In this document: one piece after another, positions 50,947-60,900 of the stretch
Layout: each line of letters starts with the position of its first letter
How positions within the stretch are numbered: the first letter of the stretch is position 1
Source of the DNA: Granulicella sp. L60
Lineage (GTDB): Bacteria; Acidobacteriota; Terriglobia; Terriglobales; Acidobacteriaceae
Assembly: GCF_009765825.1 (NCBI RefSeq)
Contig: NZ_LMUR01000020.1
Location: 2,994-66,993, forward strand
Length of the DNA stretch: 64,000 bases
Direction: 5' to 3'
Program-made: the position numbers and the translations under genes
Notes under the pieces: model-generated
The model's database searches: none
Seen by the model: only the letters and a program-made list of their open reading frames with translations
What the model was told of the DNA's origin: nothing

Positions 50947-51231
50947 AATCGGACGATTTTCATCGTTCAGTCCCAAAAACTAACGTCCGAGGCGTGGAAA
51001 AAAGTCAATGATGCCGCCAAGAAGCACATCAACTCGATCCTCAATAGTGAATCTGCCGTCAAGGTGAGTATCCGAAAGCCTGCAACAGTTGGATATACCT
51101 TTCATAGTCCTGCCGCTGAAGTGTGGCAGCTCCCCAATCCCTTCAAAAACATCGCGGAGTTCACTCTCGATCTATCAGCGATCGAATCTCTTGCTGGCGC
51201 GTATAGCTACCCGAGTACAGGAAAGCGGTGA
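50947..51231 (+). pseudogene. open coding-like stretch without start, gene remnant
   Basis: A frame open from the stop at 50944 to TGA 51229-51231 reads like protein, with SEAWKKVNDAAKKHINSILN, RKPATVGYTFHSPAAEVWQL and FTLDLSAIESLAGAYSYP. It has no ATG/GTG start with a ribosome binding site. I do not recognise the family. A separate 43-codon frame (50807-50938) just upstream may be another piece of the same lost gene. Confidence 0.3.
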
Positions 51232-51411
51232 TGAAGCGTTTCGATCGCAAGGTGGGGAAGCGAAGCAGCGGACGCGTCGCCTTCCCAGCGGTAACGACCC
51301 GGCTCTTTCTTCCTAAACATCTCCTGCGATGGCCTCCCCGTCCAACTGAAAAACGAGCCCTTGGGTGCTCGGGTTCAGCCCCAGCGTACTGGCGTTTTTA
51401 GCTGTCTCAAA

Positions 51412-51446
51412 GGGGGCGGATCTCCGTCCGCTTTTGGTCCGCCCCC
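51412..51446. terminator. strong GC-rich hairpin
   Basis: GGGGGCGGA (51412-51420) pairs with TCCGCCCCC (51438-51446) over nine bases around a 17-base loop. No T-run follows on either strand. It lies about 120 bases downstream, on the minus strand, of the tRNA pair and may end their transcript. Confidence 0.4.
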
Positions 51447-51567
51447 CAGCGCGAAAGAAGACGAAAATTGCAGAAAAGGCACGAATATTCGCTAAGAAGG
51501 CACACCTGTGAAGGTGTGCCCAAATCAGCCTAATCTGCTGGTTTTATTGACATTATTAGGGAAATTT

Positions 51568-51642
51568 TGGAGGCGCGGGTCGGGATCGAACCGACGCATA
51601 AAGGTTTTGCAGACCTCTCCCTTACCACTTGGGTACCGCGCC
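51568..51642 (-). tRNA. tRNA-Cys (GCA)
   Basis: On the minus strand the acceptor arm is GGCGCGG/CCGCGCC, the anticodon loop reads TCTGCAAAA with GCA, and the T-arm GTTCGATCC is present. The discriminator is T, and the CCA end is encoded (51568-51570). Confidence 0.95.
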
Positions 51643-51708
51643 CCGGGTCGGCCATAACTTCCGCCCTGCTGGGTTGTAGGAGAAGTGTATCGCAGGCTGG
51701 ACTTTATT

Positions 51709-51783
51709 TGGAGCGGGAGACCGGGGTCGAACCGGCGACATCTTCCTTGGCAAGGAAGCACTCTACCACTGAGCTACTCCCGC
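51709..51783 (-). tRNA. tRNA-Gly (GCC)
   Basis: On the minus strand the acceptor arm is GCGGGAG/CTCCCGC, the D-arm AGCTCAGTGGTAGAG is standard, the anticodon loop TTGCCAA gives GCC, the T-arm is GTTCGACCC, and CCA is encoded. It is 66 bases upstream of tRNA-Cys and probably in the same transcript. Confidence 0.96.
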
Positions 51784-51940
51784 TCGTACAAGTTCAAGTA
51801 TAGCGGCCATGTTCCCTGAGGTCAACGCGTTAACCGACGTTGCTGTGGAATGTTGTGACAATCGCTCTGAACGGAAGGCGGAAAACCTGCATCAGAACTG
51901 TTGACGGGATCGTAGTTAGAAGGGCTATCGGGGTAGGCGA

Positions 51941-53386
51941 ATGAAAGCAGATCCTTTATCAGAGGAGGGGCAGATGCAACACTGGCAGGCTCTGCTGGAC
52001 TCCGCAGGCGAGGGAATATGCGGGTTGGACCGGGAGGGAAACTGTACCTTTGCCAATCGTAGTGCAATGGATATGTTTGGTTTCTCCTTCGATGAGTTTG
52101 TAGGGGAGAATATGCACGACCTCGTACATCATCATTACTCGGATGGACGGCCGTTTCCCGACTCCGAGTGTCCGATCTATGACGTAGTGAGAAAGAATAA
52201 GCCGCTACACCGCACGACGGACACGATGTTTCGGAAAGATGGGCGTCCGTTTATCGCGGAGCTGTCGGCGCATCCCGTAATAGCTGAAGGGCGCGTGGAG
52301 GGAGTTGTGATCACCTTTCGCGAACTGCCTGAGCTTGAGGAGGAGCGGGAGGAGATGCGCCGAGCGTATGAGCAGGCCGCGGCAGAGCTGGATGCGGTGA
52401 TAGAGAGTATGCCGCAGGGCGTTTATGTAGCCGCCGGCGGAGCCGAAGTGCGAACAAATGAAGCAGCGAGGGCGATGAATGGGGATAGGTTTCCGCTGGA
52501 GTTGAAGACGCTTGAGCGGGCGTTTGCAGGGGAGTCATCGACTGAGACGGCGCATACGTCTTTTGGATGGGTTCAGAGCACAGGCACGCCGATTGTTCTT
52601 AAGGGGCGGGTGGTTGGTGGTGTTGCGGTAAATATGGATGTGACGCAGGCACGGCGGCAGGACGATGCGTTGCGGAAGTCTGAGAAGCTGGCGGCGGTGG
52701 GCCAGTTGGCGTCGTCGATTGCGCATGAGATCAACAATCCGCTTGAGTCGATCACAAATCTGCTGTATCTGATTCGTCAGTCTCATGAGATGCAGGATGT
52801 GCAACAGTATGCGGCACTGGCGCAGCAGGAGCTTGCGCGGGTGACCGAGATTACGCTGCAGACACTGCGGTTCCATAGGCAGCACAGCAAACCGACGAAG
52901 GTGGATCTGGCGGAGTTAGTGCGTACCGTGATGTATCTGTATACGGGGCGGACCATGGTGAGATCCATCGAGATGGACTTGAAGCTGACTGAGACGCCGC
53001 TGGTTTTGTGTCTGGAAGGGGAGATTCGCCAGGTGATGAACAATCTGGTGAGGAACGCTTTGGATGCGATGGGTAAAGGGGGGCGCTTGTTGGTGCGGCT
53101 GCATCCTGAAGCAGATAGGCGTACAGGCGAGGCGGGTGTGCGCCTGACGGTTGCGGATACTGGCGAGGGGATCCATACGGAGATCGCGGCTCGTCTCTTC
53201 GAACCGTTCCAGACGACGAAGGAGCATACGGGGACTGGTCTTGGCCTTTGGGTGAGTAAGGGAATTGTGGAGAAACATGGTGGGCGTATTCAGGTAAGGA
53301 CGCGCCGGGGAGTCGGGCATGGCACCGTGTTTACGGTGTGGCTACCGGTAGATGGCAGTCCTAACTTGGAGGCTCCGGCAGGTTGA
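51941..53386 (+). CDS. PAS-domain sensor histidine kinase
   Basis: This is a soluble sensor kinase of 481 residues. A PAS domain (residues ~12-130, EGICGLDREGNCTFANRSAM) is followed by a second, shorter PAS-like segment (~145-235). HisKA has the phospho-accepting His in SSIAHEINNPLESI, and HATPase_c has N-box VRNALDAM and G-boxes DTGEGI and GTGLGLWVSKGI. There is no membrane segment, so it senses an internal signal or a ligand through PAS. No response regulator gene is adjacent. Its 3' end overlaps the convergent secretin gene by 26 bases. Confidence 0.93.
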   Translation: MKADPLSEEGQMQHWQALLDSAGEGICGLDREGNCTFANRSAMDMFGFSFDEFVGENMHDLVHHHYSDGRPFPDSECPIYDVVRKNKPLHRTTDTMFRKDGRPFIAELSAHPVIAEGRVEGVVITFRELPELEEEREEMRRAYEQAAAELDAVIESMPQGVYVAAGGAEVRTNEAARAMNGDRFPLELKTLERAFAGESSTETAHTSFGWVQSTGTPIVLKGRVVGGVAVNMDVTQARRQDDALRKSEKLAAVGQLASSIAHEINNPLESITNLLYLIRQSHEMQDVQQYAALAQQELARVTEITLQTLRFHRQHSKPTKVDLAELVRTVMYLYTGRTMVRSIEMDLKLTETPLVLCLEGEIRQVMNNLVRNALDAMGKGGRLLVRLHPEADRRTGEAGVRLTVADTGEGIHTEIAARLFEPFQTTKEHTGTGLGLWVSKGIVEKHGGRIQVRTRRGVGHGTVFTVWLPVDGSPNLEAPAG

Positions 53387-55334
53387 TGGCGATACGGGGT
53401 CCGGCGGAGAGGTTGGAGCGACGTCGTGTGATGTGCGGGGTGACGAGGAGGATGAGCTCACTCGAATCTACAGTGGCGTCTTTGTCGGCGACAGCGGTTT
53501 GAAATCCCGGCAGTTCGCCTAGGCCAGCGAGTCCACCTATGCTGGCGGCTTGTGATTTGCTTACGCTGCTAGCCATCAACGCGGTCTCTCCGTCATCGAG
53601 GGTTACATCCGAGGTGAACTGCTGGCTGTTGAGAATAGGGATGCCCGATATGGAGCCGCCGGTCAGGGCTTCGATCTTGAGGTCGATGTGAAGTCTGATG
53701 GCGCCTGACTTCTGTACGCTCGGGGTGGCCTTCAATGTCAGGCCGAGATCTTCATACTGGATCTCGGGAATGGTGGCGGCACTGCCGGCGGCGGAGTTCA
53801 GCAGACTGGAGGCGCTCACGCCATTGATCGATACCCCGGCGAGAGAGGAGGCGCTGCCGGTCAGGCCACTGGAGTAGGTGGCGGTGGTGATCGGGTATTT
53901 GTCGCCGACGCGGAAGGTGGCGGACTGGCGATCGGCTACGCGAAGTTGAATATCGTCGAGCGCGCGGGTCTCGCTGGCGGTGAGCGAGAGATTGAAGGTT
54001 GGATTTTGATTGATGGTCACGCCGGTTGTCGTTATGCCGCCTCCAAAGAAGCCAAGAGTACTTGAAAGGAGCGCGCTTTGGACAAGGCCGGAGGCGATGA
54101 GGGCAAGGGCGATGGCGAGGCTGCTCGCGTTCGCTGGAATGAGACCTTGCGCGATCGCCTGATTAACGATGCTTTGATTGGCTGTAACAAGATTCTGGGC
54201 TGAGGAGGCGACGTTGTAGATTCCAACCTGTGTGGGAACCTGCGCACCGATGTTTCGCTCGTTGCTTTTATCGATGGAGTACAGCTTCAACTCGATCATC
54301 ACCTCGCTGCCTCCGTCGATCAGGTCGGCGAGGGTGAGGTTGATGTAGGTGAGGGTCTCCTGGGGGGCGCGAAGGACCAGATTGCCGGAGATTTTGTCCA
54401 CGGTGATCTGTTTGACGTCGAAGACATTGCGCACCACATTCCCGAGCTCGTCCATCTGCTCGTTGGTCATGCCGGGGATGTAGATGGTTTCCTGCAACAT
54501 GCGCTCGAACCGTTCGCGGTTCTCCGGCGTGTCCTTAGAGATGATCACACTGGAGGAGTCGAGCGGGACGGCGAAGAGATGCGCCATATTGAGAAGGACG
54601 GGTACGGCCTCGGTGTAGGGAGAGTTGTCCAGATCGAAACGAAGACTCTCATGCTCCACGGAGTCGTCAAAGACGGCGCGGACGCCGTAGCCGGAGAGCA
54701 CCTGGCGGATGACGTCCTGCTCGCTGGCGTGGAGATGGAAGCTTTGAGGGTCGGACTTCGGCAGAAGGGTAATCGGACCGGCAGGGGCTGGGCTGTCGCG
54801 AATCCAGGGTTCAATCTCGGGGTGGAATATTGCAGGATGCGTGCCCTGATCCAGATGCTCTGTAACGATATCGTTCTGCGGATCGAGAAGGCTGGCTTCG
54901 GCAAGGAGTGTGTTGGCCTTCTCCTTTTGGCCAAGCAGGCGAGCCTTACCGGCCTGTTGCACGAGTGCGGTGATCCGGCGCTCATGGATGACGGCAAGCG
55001 CCAGGGCGTAATCGCGGTTGGATGGGTTGAGCTTGATGGCTTTGCTGAATTGGATCTCGGCTGCGGCGAGGTCGTTGCGCCCGACTAGACGCGCTCCATC
55101 CAGATAGGCGTCCTCCGCGGCCTGGGCCTGGTGTTTCGAGGGACTGCCGGAGGAGTTGTCCGGGATCTTGTCTGGGGTCTTGTCCTTCGCGGTTGGCGGC
55201 GGTGCGATAGCAGTCGTTTGAGGCAGTGGGGGAGTCGGGGACTGCGCCAGCGTGGTGAATGTGAGGCTGCAGATGACGAGCGCAGCAGTGCATCCTGTGA
55301 TGCTGAATGCACGAGGCTGGAAGACAGATCTCAT
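53361..55334 (-). CDS. secretin (GspD/PilQ-type) with N-terminal TPR region
   Basis: This is an exported protein of 657 residues. The signal peptide is TGCTAALVICSLTFTTLAQ-like. A proline-rich linker follows, then TPR-like helices (GRNDLAAAEIQFSKAIKLNP), an STN/secretin N0-type domain (QDVIRQVLSGYGVRAVFDDS), an N1/N3-like domain (LGNVVRNVFDVKQITVDKIS), and the secretin beta-domain ending SSELILLVTPHITRR. It should form an outer-membrane pore for type II or type IV pilus-like secretion. No other secretion genes are in the window. The TPR-secretin layout is common in acidobacteria. Confidence 0.9.
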   Translation of the reverse strand: MRSVFQPRAFSITGCTAALVICSLTFTTLAQSPTPPLPQTTAIAPPPTAKDKTPDKIPDNSSGSPSKHQAQAAEDAYLDGARLVGRNDLAAAEIQFSKAIKLNPSNRDYALALAVIHERRITALVQQAGKARLLGQKEKANTLLAEASLLDPQNDIVTEHLDQGTHPAIFHPEIEPWIRDSPAPAGPITLLPKSDPQSFHLHASEQDVIRQVLSGYGVRAVFDDSVEHESLRFDLDNSPYTEAVPVLLNMAHLFAVPLDSSSVIISKDTPENRERFERMLQETIYIPGMTNEQMDELGNVVRNVFDVKQITVDKISGNLVLRAPQETLTYINLTLADLIDGGSEVMIELKLYSIDKSNERNIGAQVPTQVGIYNVASSAQNLVTANQSIVNQAIAQGLIPANASSLAIALALIASGLVQSALLSSTLGFFGGGITTTGVTINQNPTFNLSLTASETRALDDIQLRVADRQSATFRVGDKYPITTATYSSGLTGSASSLAGVSINGVSASSLLNSAAGSAATIPEIQYEDLGLTLKATPSVQKSGAIRLHIDLKIEALTGGSISGIPILNSQQFTSDVTLDDGETALMASSVSKSQAASIGGLAGLGELPGFQTAVADKDATVDSSELILLVTPHITRRRSNLSAGPRIAINLPEPPS

Positions 55335-55361
55335 CGACTGCTAATTAGACGTCGCCAGAGG

Positions 55362-55640
55362 CTAACGGGCGCTGGCGATGCTTTGAATGTGAGGACGTTC
55401 GCTTCTGGGGGGACGACGCATTCCGTTGCGAATCTGCGCGGTGTCCATATCGAGCTCGGCCAGGGTGCGGCTGAGGGTGTTGCGGTGCATGCCAAGTTCT
55501 TCGGCGGCTTTACACTGGTTCCCCTTGTGATGTGCGAGGACTTCCAGGATGTAGCGCTTCTTGAATTGGCGAACGGCCTCCGTGTAGGAGACGCCGGCGC
55601 TGTGCATCTGCGTAATCAAGCCATCCAATTCGCGCTTCAA
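55362..55640 (-). CDS. Fis-type helix-turn-helix protein
   Basis: This protein of 92 residues contains a Fis-family HTH: FKKRYILEVLAHHKGNQCKA, then AEELGMHRNTLSRTLAEL, as in the C-terminal domain of NtrC-type activators and Fis. An arginine-rich tail follows. It lies 27 bases upstream of the secretin gene on the same strand, so the two are probably co-transcribed. It likely acts as a DNA-bending or regulatory protein. Confidence 0.85.
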   Translation of the reverse strand: MKRELDGLITQMHSAGVSYTEAVRQFKKRYILEVLAHHKGNQCKAAEELGMHRNTLSRTLAELDMDTAQIRNGMRRPPRSERPHIQSIASAR

Positions 55641-55691
55641 AGTTAGTCCTCGCTGGCGGTCACGTTCCGGACCCGCTCTCTCATTGTGCCT

Positions 55692-56228
55692 CTACCGGAG
55701 CGGTTTGATCCAATTGGGCGCGTTGTGCTTGAGGTGTGCGGCGCCGTCCAGAATCTGCTGCTGAAGGTCGTGAGGTACAACGAAGGATACCGCATGAGCC
55801 CCCGCAAGGAAATAGGGAGTTAGCTTAGAATTTTTGGTCCAGGCAGAATTCGGCAGAAACGCGGCGAAGGCCATTAGAATGGCGACCCCAAGCAGGCAAC
55901 CGCGGACAAAGCCGAAGAAGGCGCCCAGGATGCGGTCGAAGAAACCGAGGCCGATGGCGTGAGCGGTTCGGTTGAACAGCCTGCCCAGGATGGCGCTGAG
56001 CAGCATGACGGCGACGACGATGATCAGAAAGGCAACGATATCCGCGATCGCCGGCGTGGTGATGAGGCGCTGGAAGAAGACGGCGAGGTGGTTGTAGTTC
56101 CAGCTCGCTATCAGAACTCCGGCGATGAGGCCGCCGAGAGAGAAGAGCTCCAGAATGATGCCGCGCATGAAGGCCACTACGATGGAGTAGGCCAGGATGG
56201 CGATTAAAAACCAATCGAAGAGGCTCAT
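55692..56228 (-). CDS. CvpA-family membrane protein
   Basis: This protein of 178 residues has four membrane helices (FDWFLIAILAYSIVVAFMRG, LFSLGGLIAGVLIASW, IADIVAFLIIVVAVMLLSAI, LGAFFGFVRGCLLGVAILMA). This arrangement, with the conserved RG motif after helix 1, is that of CvpA (colicin V production) proteins, involved in envelope homeostasis and solute handling. It starts five bases after the purC stop, so the two are translationally close. Confidence 0.88.
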   Translation of the reverse strand: MSLFDWFLIAILAYSIVVAFMRGIILELFSLGGLIAGVLIASWNYNHLAVFFQRLITTPAIADIVAFLIIVVAVMLLSAILGRLFNRTAHAIGLGFFDRILGAFFGFVRGCLLGVAILMAFAAFLPNSAWTKNSKLTPYFLAGAHAVSFVVPHDLQQQILDGAAHLKHNAPNWIKPLR

Positions 56229-56233
56229 GCGAT

Positions 56234-57148
56234 TCAGTCGAGGTCGGCGCGGCCGGTGATGAGGCGGAAGGCCTCGAGATACTTTTCACGGGTGCGGGAG
56301 ACGACCTCGTCCGGGAGCGCGGGTGCGGGTGCCTGCTTGTTCCAGTGAATGGCTTCGAGGTAGTCGCGGACGTATTGTTTGTCGAAAGAGGGTTGCGGGC
56401 CGCCGGGGTTGTAGGTGTCCGCGGGCCAGTAACGGGAGGAGTCGGGAGTGAGCACCTCGTCGGCGAGGATGATCTGGCTGTCGCCGTTTTCGTTCTGGAT
56501 GAGGCCGAACTCGAACTTTGTGTCGGCGAGAATAAGGCCCTTGCTGGCCGCGTGCTTCGTGGCTGCGGTGTAGATGTTGAGCGTGAGGTCGCGGAGCGCG
56601 TCGGCGTGGGCTGCGCCTATGGTCTGCTCCACGGTTGCGTAGGAGATGTTTTCGTCGTGGCCGCCGGTGTTGATCTTGGCGGCGGGGGTGAAGATGGGTT
56701 CGGGCAGGGGATCCGATTCGCGGAGGCCGGCAGGGAGCTTGATGCCGCAGATGGAGCCGGTCTGCTGGTAGTCCTTCCATCCTGAGCCGGAGAGATAGCC
56801 GCGGACGACGCACTCCACGGGAAACATCTGGGCACGTTTCACGAGCATGCTGCGGCCTTCCAGTTGAGCTTGGTACGGCTGCAACTCGGCGGGGAACTCG
56901 GCGACCTTAGGGGTGATGAGATGGTTAGGAACGATGGGCCGGAGCAGGTCGAACCAGAAGAGCGAGAGCTGGGTGAGTATCTTTCCCTTGTCGGGAATCC
57001 CACTGCCGAGGACGTGGTCGAAGGCGGAGATGCGGTCGCTGGCGACGAAGAGGAGGCGATCGTCGGGGAGCGCATAGATGTCGCGGACCTTGCCGCGGGC
57101 GGTGAGGGGAAGGTCGCCAAGTTCGGTTTGAATGAGGGCTGTTTGCAT
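56234..57148 (-). CDS. purC: phosphoribosylaminoimidazole-succinocarboxamide synthase
   Basis: PurC joins CAIR and aspartate with ATP to make SAICAR in purine biosynthesis. The 304 residues from ATG 57148 match the family length. Visible blocks are ARGKVRDIYALPDDRLLFVA, SDRISAFDHVLGSGIPDKG, VECVVRGYLSGSGWKDYQ, GLILADTKFEFGL and DEVLTPDSSRYWP. A longer frame exists upstream but adds low-complexity residues not found in the family. The gene is followed by cvpA. Confidence 0.96.
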   Translation of the reverse strand: MQTALIQTELGDLPLTARGKVRDIYALPDDRLLFVASDRISAFDHVLGSGIPDKGKILTQLSLFWFDLLRPIVPNHLITPKVAEFPAELQPYQAQLEGRSMLVKRAQMFPVECVVRGYLSGSGWKDYQQTGSICGIKLPAGLRESDPLPEPIFTPAAKINTGGHDENISYATVEQTIGAAHADALRDLTLNIYTAATKHAASKGLILADTKFEFGLIQNENGDSQIILADEVLTPDSSRYWPADTYNPGGPQPSFDKQYVRDYLEAIHWNKQAPAPALPDEVVSRTREKYLEAFRLITGRADLD

Positions 57149-57189
57149 CACGTTGAAGGTACCACCTCTTTGGATGAGATCAATTGGAG

Positions 57190-57822
57190 TTAGCGAAGCT
57201 GCAGGAGTTTGTCTTCTGCGCCGACGGGCTGGGTGGGCCAGTGCGGACAGCGGGCGATGACGGTTCGAGGACGCGGGCCCAGCAGGGCGGAGGCTGCGTA
57301 TGCGTTGCACTCCTGCGTGTTGAAGGGTTGGCTTTGGACCCTGCGGCTGAGGAAGGGAGCGAAGGGTGGACGGTAGAGGACATCGAGGTCGACGCCTGAG
57401 TTGCCTTCGCCGTTGTTACTCCACTGCGCCACCTTGTAGTACAGATTGTTGCCGATGGGGATTGCCGGAATGATGCCTGGCTGAAAGATCATGGTGAGGG
57501 GGAGCAGGACGCTGGTTGTAAATAAAGGAGCGAGGAGAACGGCCGCGCTCAACGAGGTGAGCCAGCGGGGCGAGATGCGGGAGAAGAGCATGACCAGAAG
57601 CACGTAGCCGGCGATGGCGAACCAGTTGATGATGACGTTCACGTAGGTTAACGAGGTGCCCCATCGCGTGACGACGAAAAAAACGTGGAGTGCAGCCATC
57701 GCGATTGCCCCACGAACGAGAAAGACTCTCAAGCGAGGAGTGAGGCGCGTCCAGAAGATCCGCAGAAGAAGCATCGCTGCCGTCAGCAGAACCAGGGCAG
57801 CAATTGTGATCGGAATGTGCAT
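57190..57822 (-). CDS. membrane protein of unknown function
   Basis: This protein of 210 residues has about five hydrophobic segments: IAALVLLTAAMLLLRIFW, VRGAIAMAALHVFFVV, VIINWFAIAGYVLLVMLF, and a fourth near LSAAVLLAPLFTTSVLLPLT. The C-terminal ~85 residues are soluble and contain YKVAQWSNNGEGNSGVDLDV and a cysteine pair. I do not recognise the family. It is 41 bases upstream of purC on the same strand. Confidence 0.75.
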   Translation of the reverse strand: MHIPITIAALVLLTAAMLLLRIFWTRLTPRLRVFLVRGAIAMAALHVFFVVTRWGTSLTYVNVIINWFAIAGYVLLVMLFSRISPRWLTSLSAAVLLAPLFTTSVLLPLTMIFQPGIIPAIPIGNNLYYKVAQWSNNGEGNSGVDLDVLYRPPFAPFLSRRVQSQPFNTQECNAYAASALLGPRPRTVIARCPHWPTQPVGAEDKLLQLR

Positions 57823-57905
57823 ACATTGGTAGATTAGCCGTTTTCGCGGAAGAACGAATGGCTTTGAGGACTTTGGAACTACGACAGCAGGTCAGGGCGA
57901 TTGTG

Positions 57906-57942
57906 AAAAAAAGCTGGAGCGAGTGAGAATCCGCTCCAGCTG
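57906..57942 (-). terminator. rho-independent terminator of smc
   Basis: AGCTGGAGCG (57913-57922) and CGCTCCAGCT (57933-57942) form a perfect ten-base stem. On the minus strand it is followed by a run of seven T residues (the plus-strand A-run at 57907-57913). It lies 27 bases after the smc stop. Confidence 0.92.
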
Positions 57943-57969
57943 CGCAAAGGGAATGTGGGTTGTCGGCTG

Positions 57970-60900
57970 TTAGGCGACGGCGCGGCGGTTCTCCGTGGAG
58001 TCGCGACGGCTGAGGTTGACGCTGACGATCTTCGAGACACCGGGTTCCTGCATGGTGACCCCGTAGATAACGTCGGCCTGGGCCATGGTGCGTTTGCTAT
58101 GGGTGATGACGACGAACTGAGTCGTTGCGCTCATGTCGTGGATGAGCTTGGCGAAGCGGCCCACGTTGGTCTCGTCGAGCGGGGCATCGACCTCGTCCAG
58201 GATGCAGAACGGCGCTGGCTGGAACTGGAAGATTCCGACGAGGAGAGAGAGCGCGGTTAGAGCTTTTTCTCCGCCCGAGAGAAGAAGAATGTTCTGCAGC
58301 TTCTTGCCCGGCGGCGAGGCCACGATGTCGATGCCGCTCTCGTTGGAGTTCTCGGCGTCGGTGAGCTTCATGAATGCCTGGCCGCCACCGAAGAGCTTGG
58401 TGAAGGTGACGGAGAAGTTCTCATTGATGACGGCGAAGGCCTCGTCGAACTTCAGACGCGAGACATCGTCGATCTCCTTGATGGAGGCCTGCGTATTTTC
58501 GATCGAGTCAAGGAGATCCTTGCGCTGGGTTTCGAGAAAGCTGTGACGTGTGACCGTCTCGTTGTACTCGTCGAGGGCCATCATGTTGACGGGACCCATC
58601 GCCTCGAGCTTCTGTTTGAGGGCGCGAGACTCCTCTTCCTGAGTATGGAGATCGTCGCCCTCGATGCGGGCGATGGTCTGATCTTCGCGGAGTGTGATGG
58701 CCTCGGCGCCGAGATCGTTGAGGCAGGTGGCATCGATGTGTTCGATGTCGGAGGCGAGCTTGGCGGCGCGGGCGGTGAGGGCGGCGCGCTGTTCGCGGAG
58801 AGCTTCGGTCTCGTGACGCAGTGTGCGGAGTCGGCCGTCGAGCTCAGTCATTGCGGTGCGTAGTTCGGAGGCCTGGGCGGTGAGACGCGCTCCCTCAGCA
58901 ACTGCGGTGGCGCGAAGTTCGGCGAGCTCCGCGTGCTGGACGGCGAGGGCCGAGGTTTCTTCTTCGCGGCGAACTTTCTCTGCGCCGGCGGAGGCGAGCT
59001 GTTGGTCGAGTTGCTGAATGCGCTGGTTCTGGCCGTTGTAGAGGCGTGTCGTCTGCTCGAAGTTGGCAGCTGCGTTCCGGCGGCGTTCTTCCAGACCGGC
59101 GAGCGCGGCGGAGGCTGCTGCTGCGGACTCCTGAAGCTCTTCGCGGCGGCCACGCAGCTCCTCCAGTTGCTCCTGGAGCGCGGCGAGGCTGGCTTCGAGG
59201 GTGGCGCGCTCGTTCTCAAAGGCGGTTGCTTCTTGTTGACGGCGTGAGATGAGGTCTGCTTTTTGAGTGCGCGCTTCACGGTTGCGCTCGGTGGTGAGAG
59301 CCCAGTCCTGCAGGCGGCGCTCGATGCGGGCGACCTCGGACTCCATCTGGCGGAGAGCTGCGCCGGAGTTGGCGGACTCGCGCTCGGCGTCTCGACGTTC
59401 GTGGGTCTTGCCTTCGATGGATGCATTGAAGGCGGCGATCTGATGTTGAAGCTCGGCGGTATGGAGGTCTGTCTGGGTCAGCTCCTGCTCGGCTTTTTCG
59501 AGCTTCTGCTGAACTTCAGCGAGTTCGCGCTTGAGAGCCAGAGGACCCTGGGTGCGCGGACGGCCACCGGTGACGGTGACGTTGTGGAAGGTCTCGCCGG
59601 TGGGGGAGAGGAAGAAAGCCTGGGGGTTCGAGAGCGCGAGGGAGCGGGCCGTGTAGGAGTCGGGCGCGACGAAGCCCTCACGCAGCTTGGGCAGGATGAC
59701 CTCAAGCGATTTGCCGAAGCCGTCGAGGACGCGGATGCACTCCTTGAGCGGAATCACGCCTTCGATGCCGCTGATCTCGGTCTGGGCCGCACTCTCCATG
59801 CCCTCCGCAAAGGCGAAGTTCGCCTGTGAGTCGTTTGGGTGAACGAGGAACGTGGCGCGTCCGGTGACGTCGGTCTGAAGCAGATGCATACCGGCGTTGG
59901 CCGCGTCCCAGCTCTTGACGACGACGTAGTTGAGCTCGTCGCGAAGGAACTCGTCCACGACATTTTCGTACTTGCCGTCGACCTCTAGGAAATCGGCGAG
60001 CGTGCCCACGGGAGCCATGCCGTCGGTGTTCTGCTTGTAGGCGTCGGTCTTGAAGAGGTTGCGAACGGTGTCGGTGGAGTAGCTGTGCTCGCGGATGAGG
60101 GCTTCGAGAGAGCCGCGCCGGCCGGTGAGAGCAGCGACCTCGCCACGCAGCTGGTCGCCGCGCCGCTTGGACTGGGACTCTTCGCCACGGCTGGCTTCGA
60201 TCTCAAGGCGGAGTTCGGCGATCTCGGCTTCGAGGCGCTTCAACCGTTCGGTGACGGATTCAAAGGACATCTTGACCTGGCCGCGCTGGAGGCCGAGGGT
60301 TTCAAGCTCCTGTCTGGCGATATCGGACTCGGACAGGAGACGTTCGGCTTCGCGGTCGAGACCGGCGAGTGCGGCTTCGGCCTGTGCCTGTTCGTTGCGT
60401 GTCTGGGAGATGCGCTGGACGAGCTGCATGGTGGAGCGGCGATTCTGCTCGGCCTGCTGCTCGCCTGCGGCGACGGAGCGTGCGGCCTCCTGGACCTGAG
60501 CCTGATGGCTCTGTGCGGCATCGCGGGAGCCGTTGGTCTCGGCTGTGGCGTTTTCCAGGAAGTTGCGATGCTGTTCGAGCTCACCCGAGAGGCCGGCAAG
60601 TTGCTCGCGAGCTTGCGCGAGATCGTCCACCCCGGTGGCGAGGCGATTAGTCAGCTCGCTGATGCGGTCGGCGTTGGCGGCGGTGCGGGCGGTGATGCGT
60701 TCCAGCTCCACGGCGGACTGGTTGGCCTGGGCTCCGGCCTCGCGAATCTGCTGGTCGAGCGTGTAGCCGGTAGCGACGCCTGCGGTGTGCTCAGCGTCCA
60801 TGGCTTCGACAGTGGTGGCCTGGGCGTCGATCTGGGAGGCGAGGGCGGTGATCTTCTCCGTGGTGGCGGCCTGCTCGGAGTCGAGCTGCGACATGCGGCT

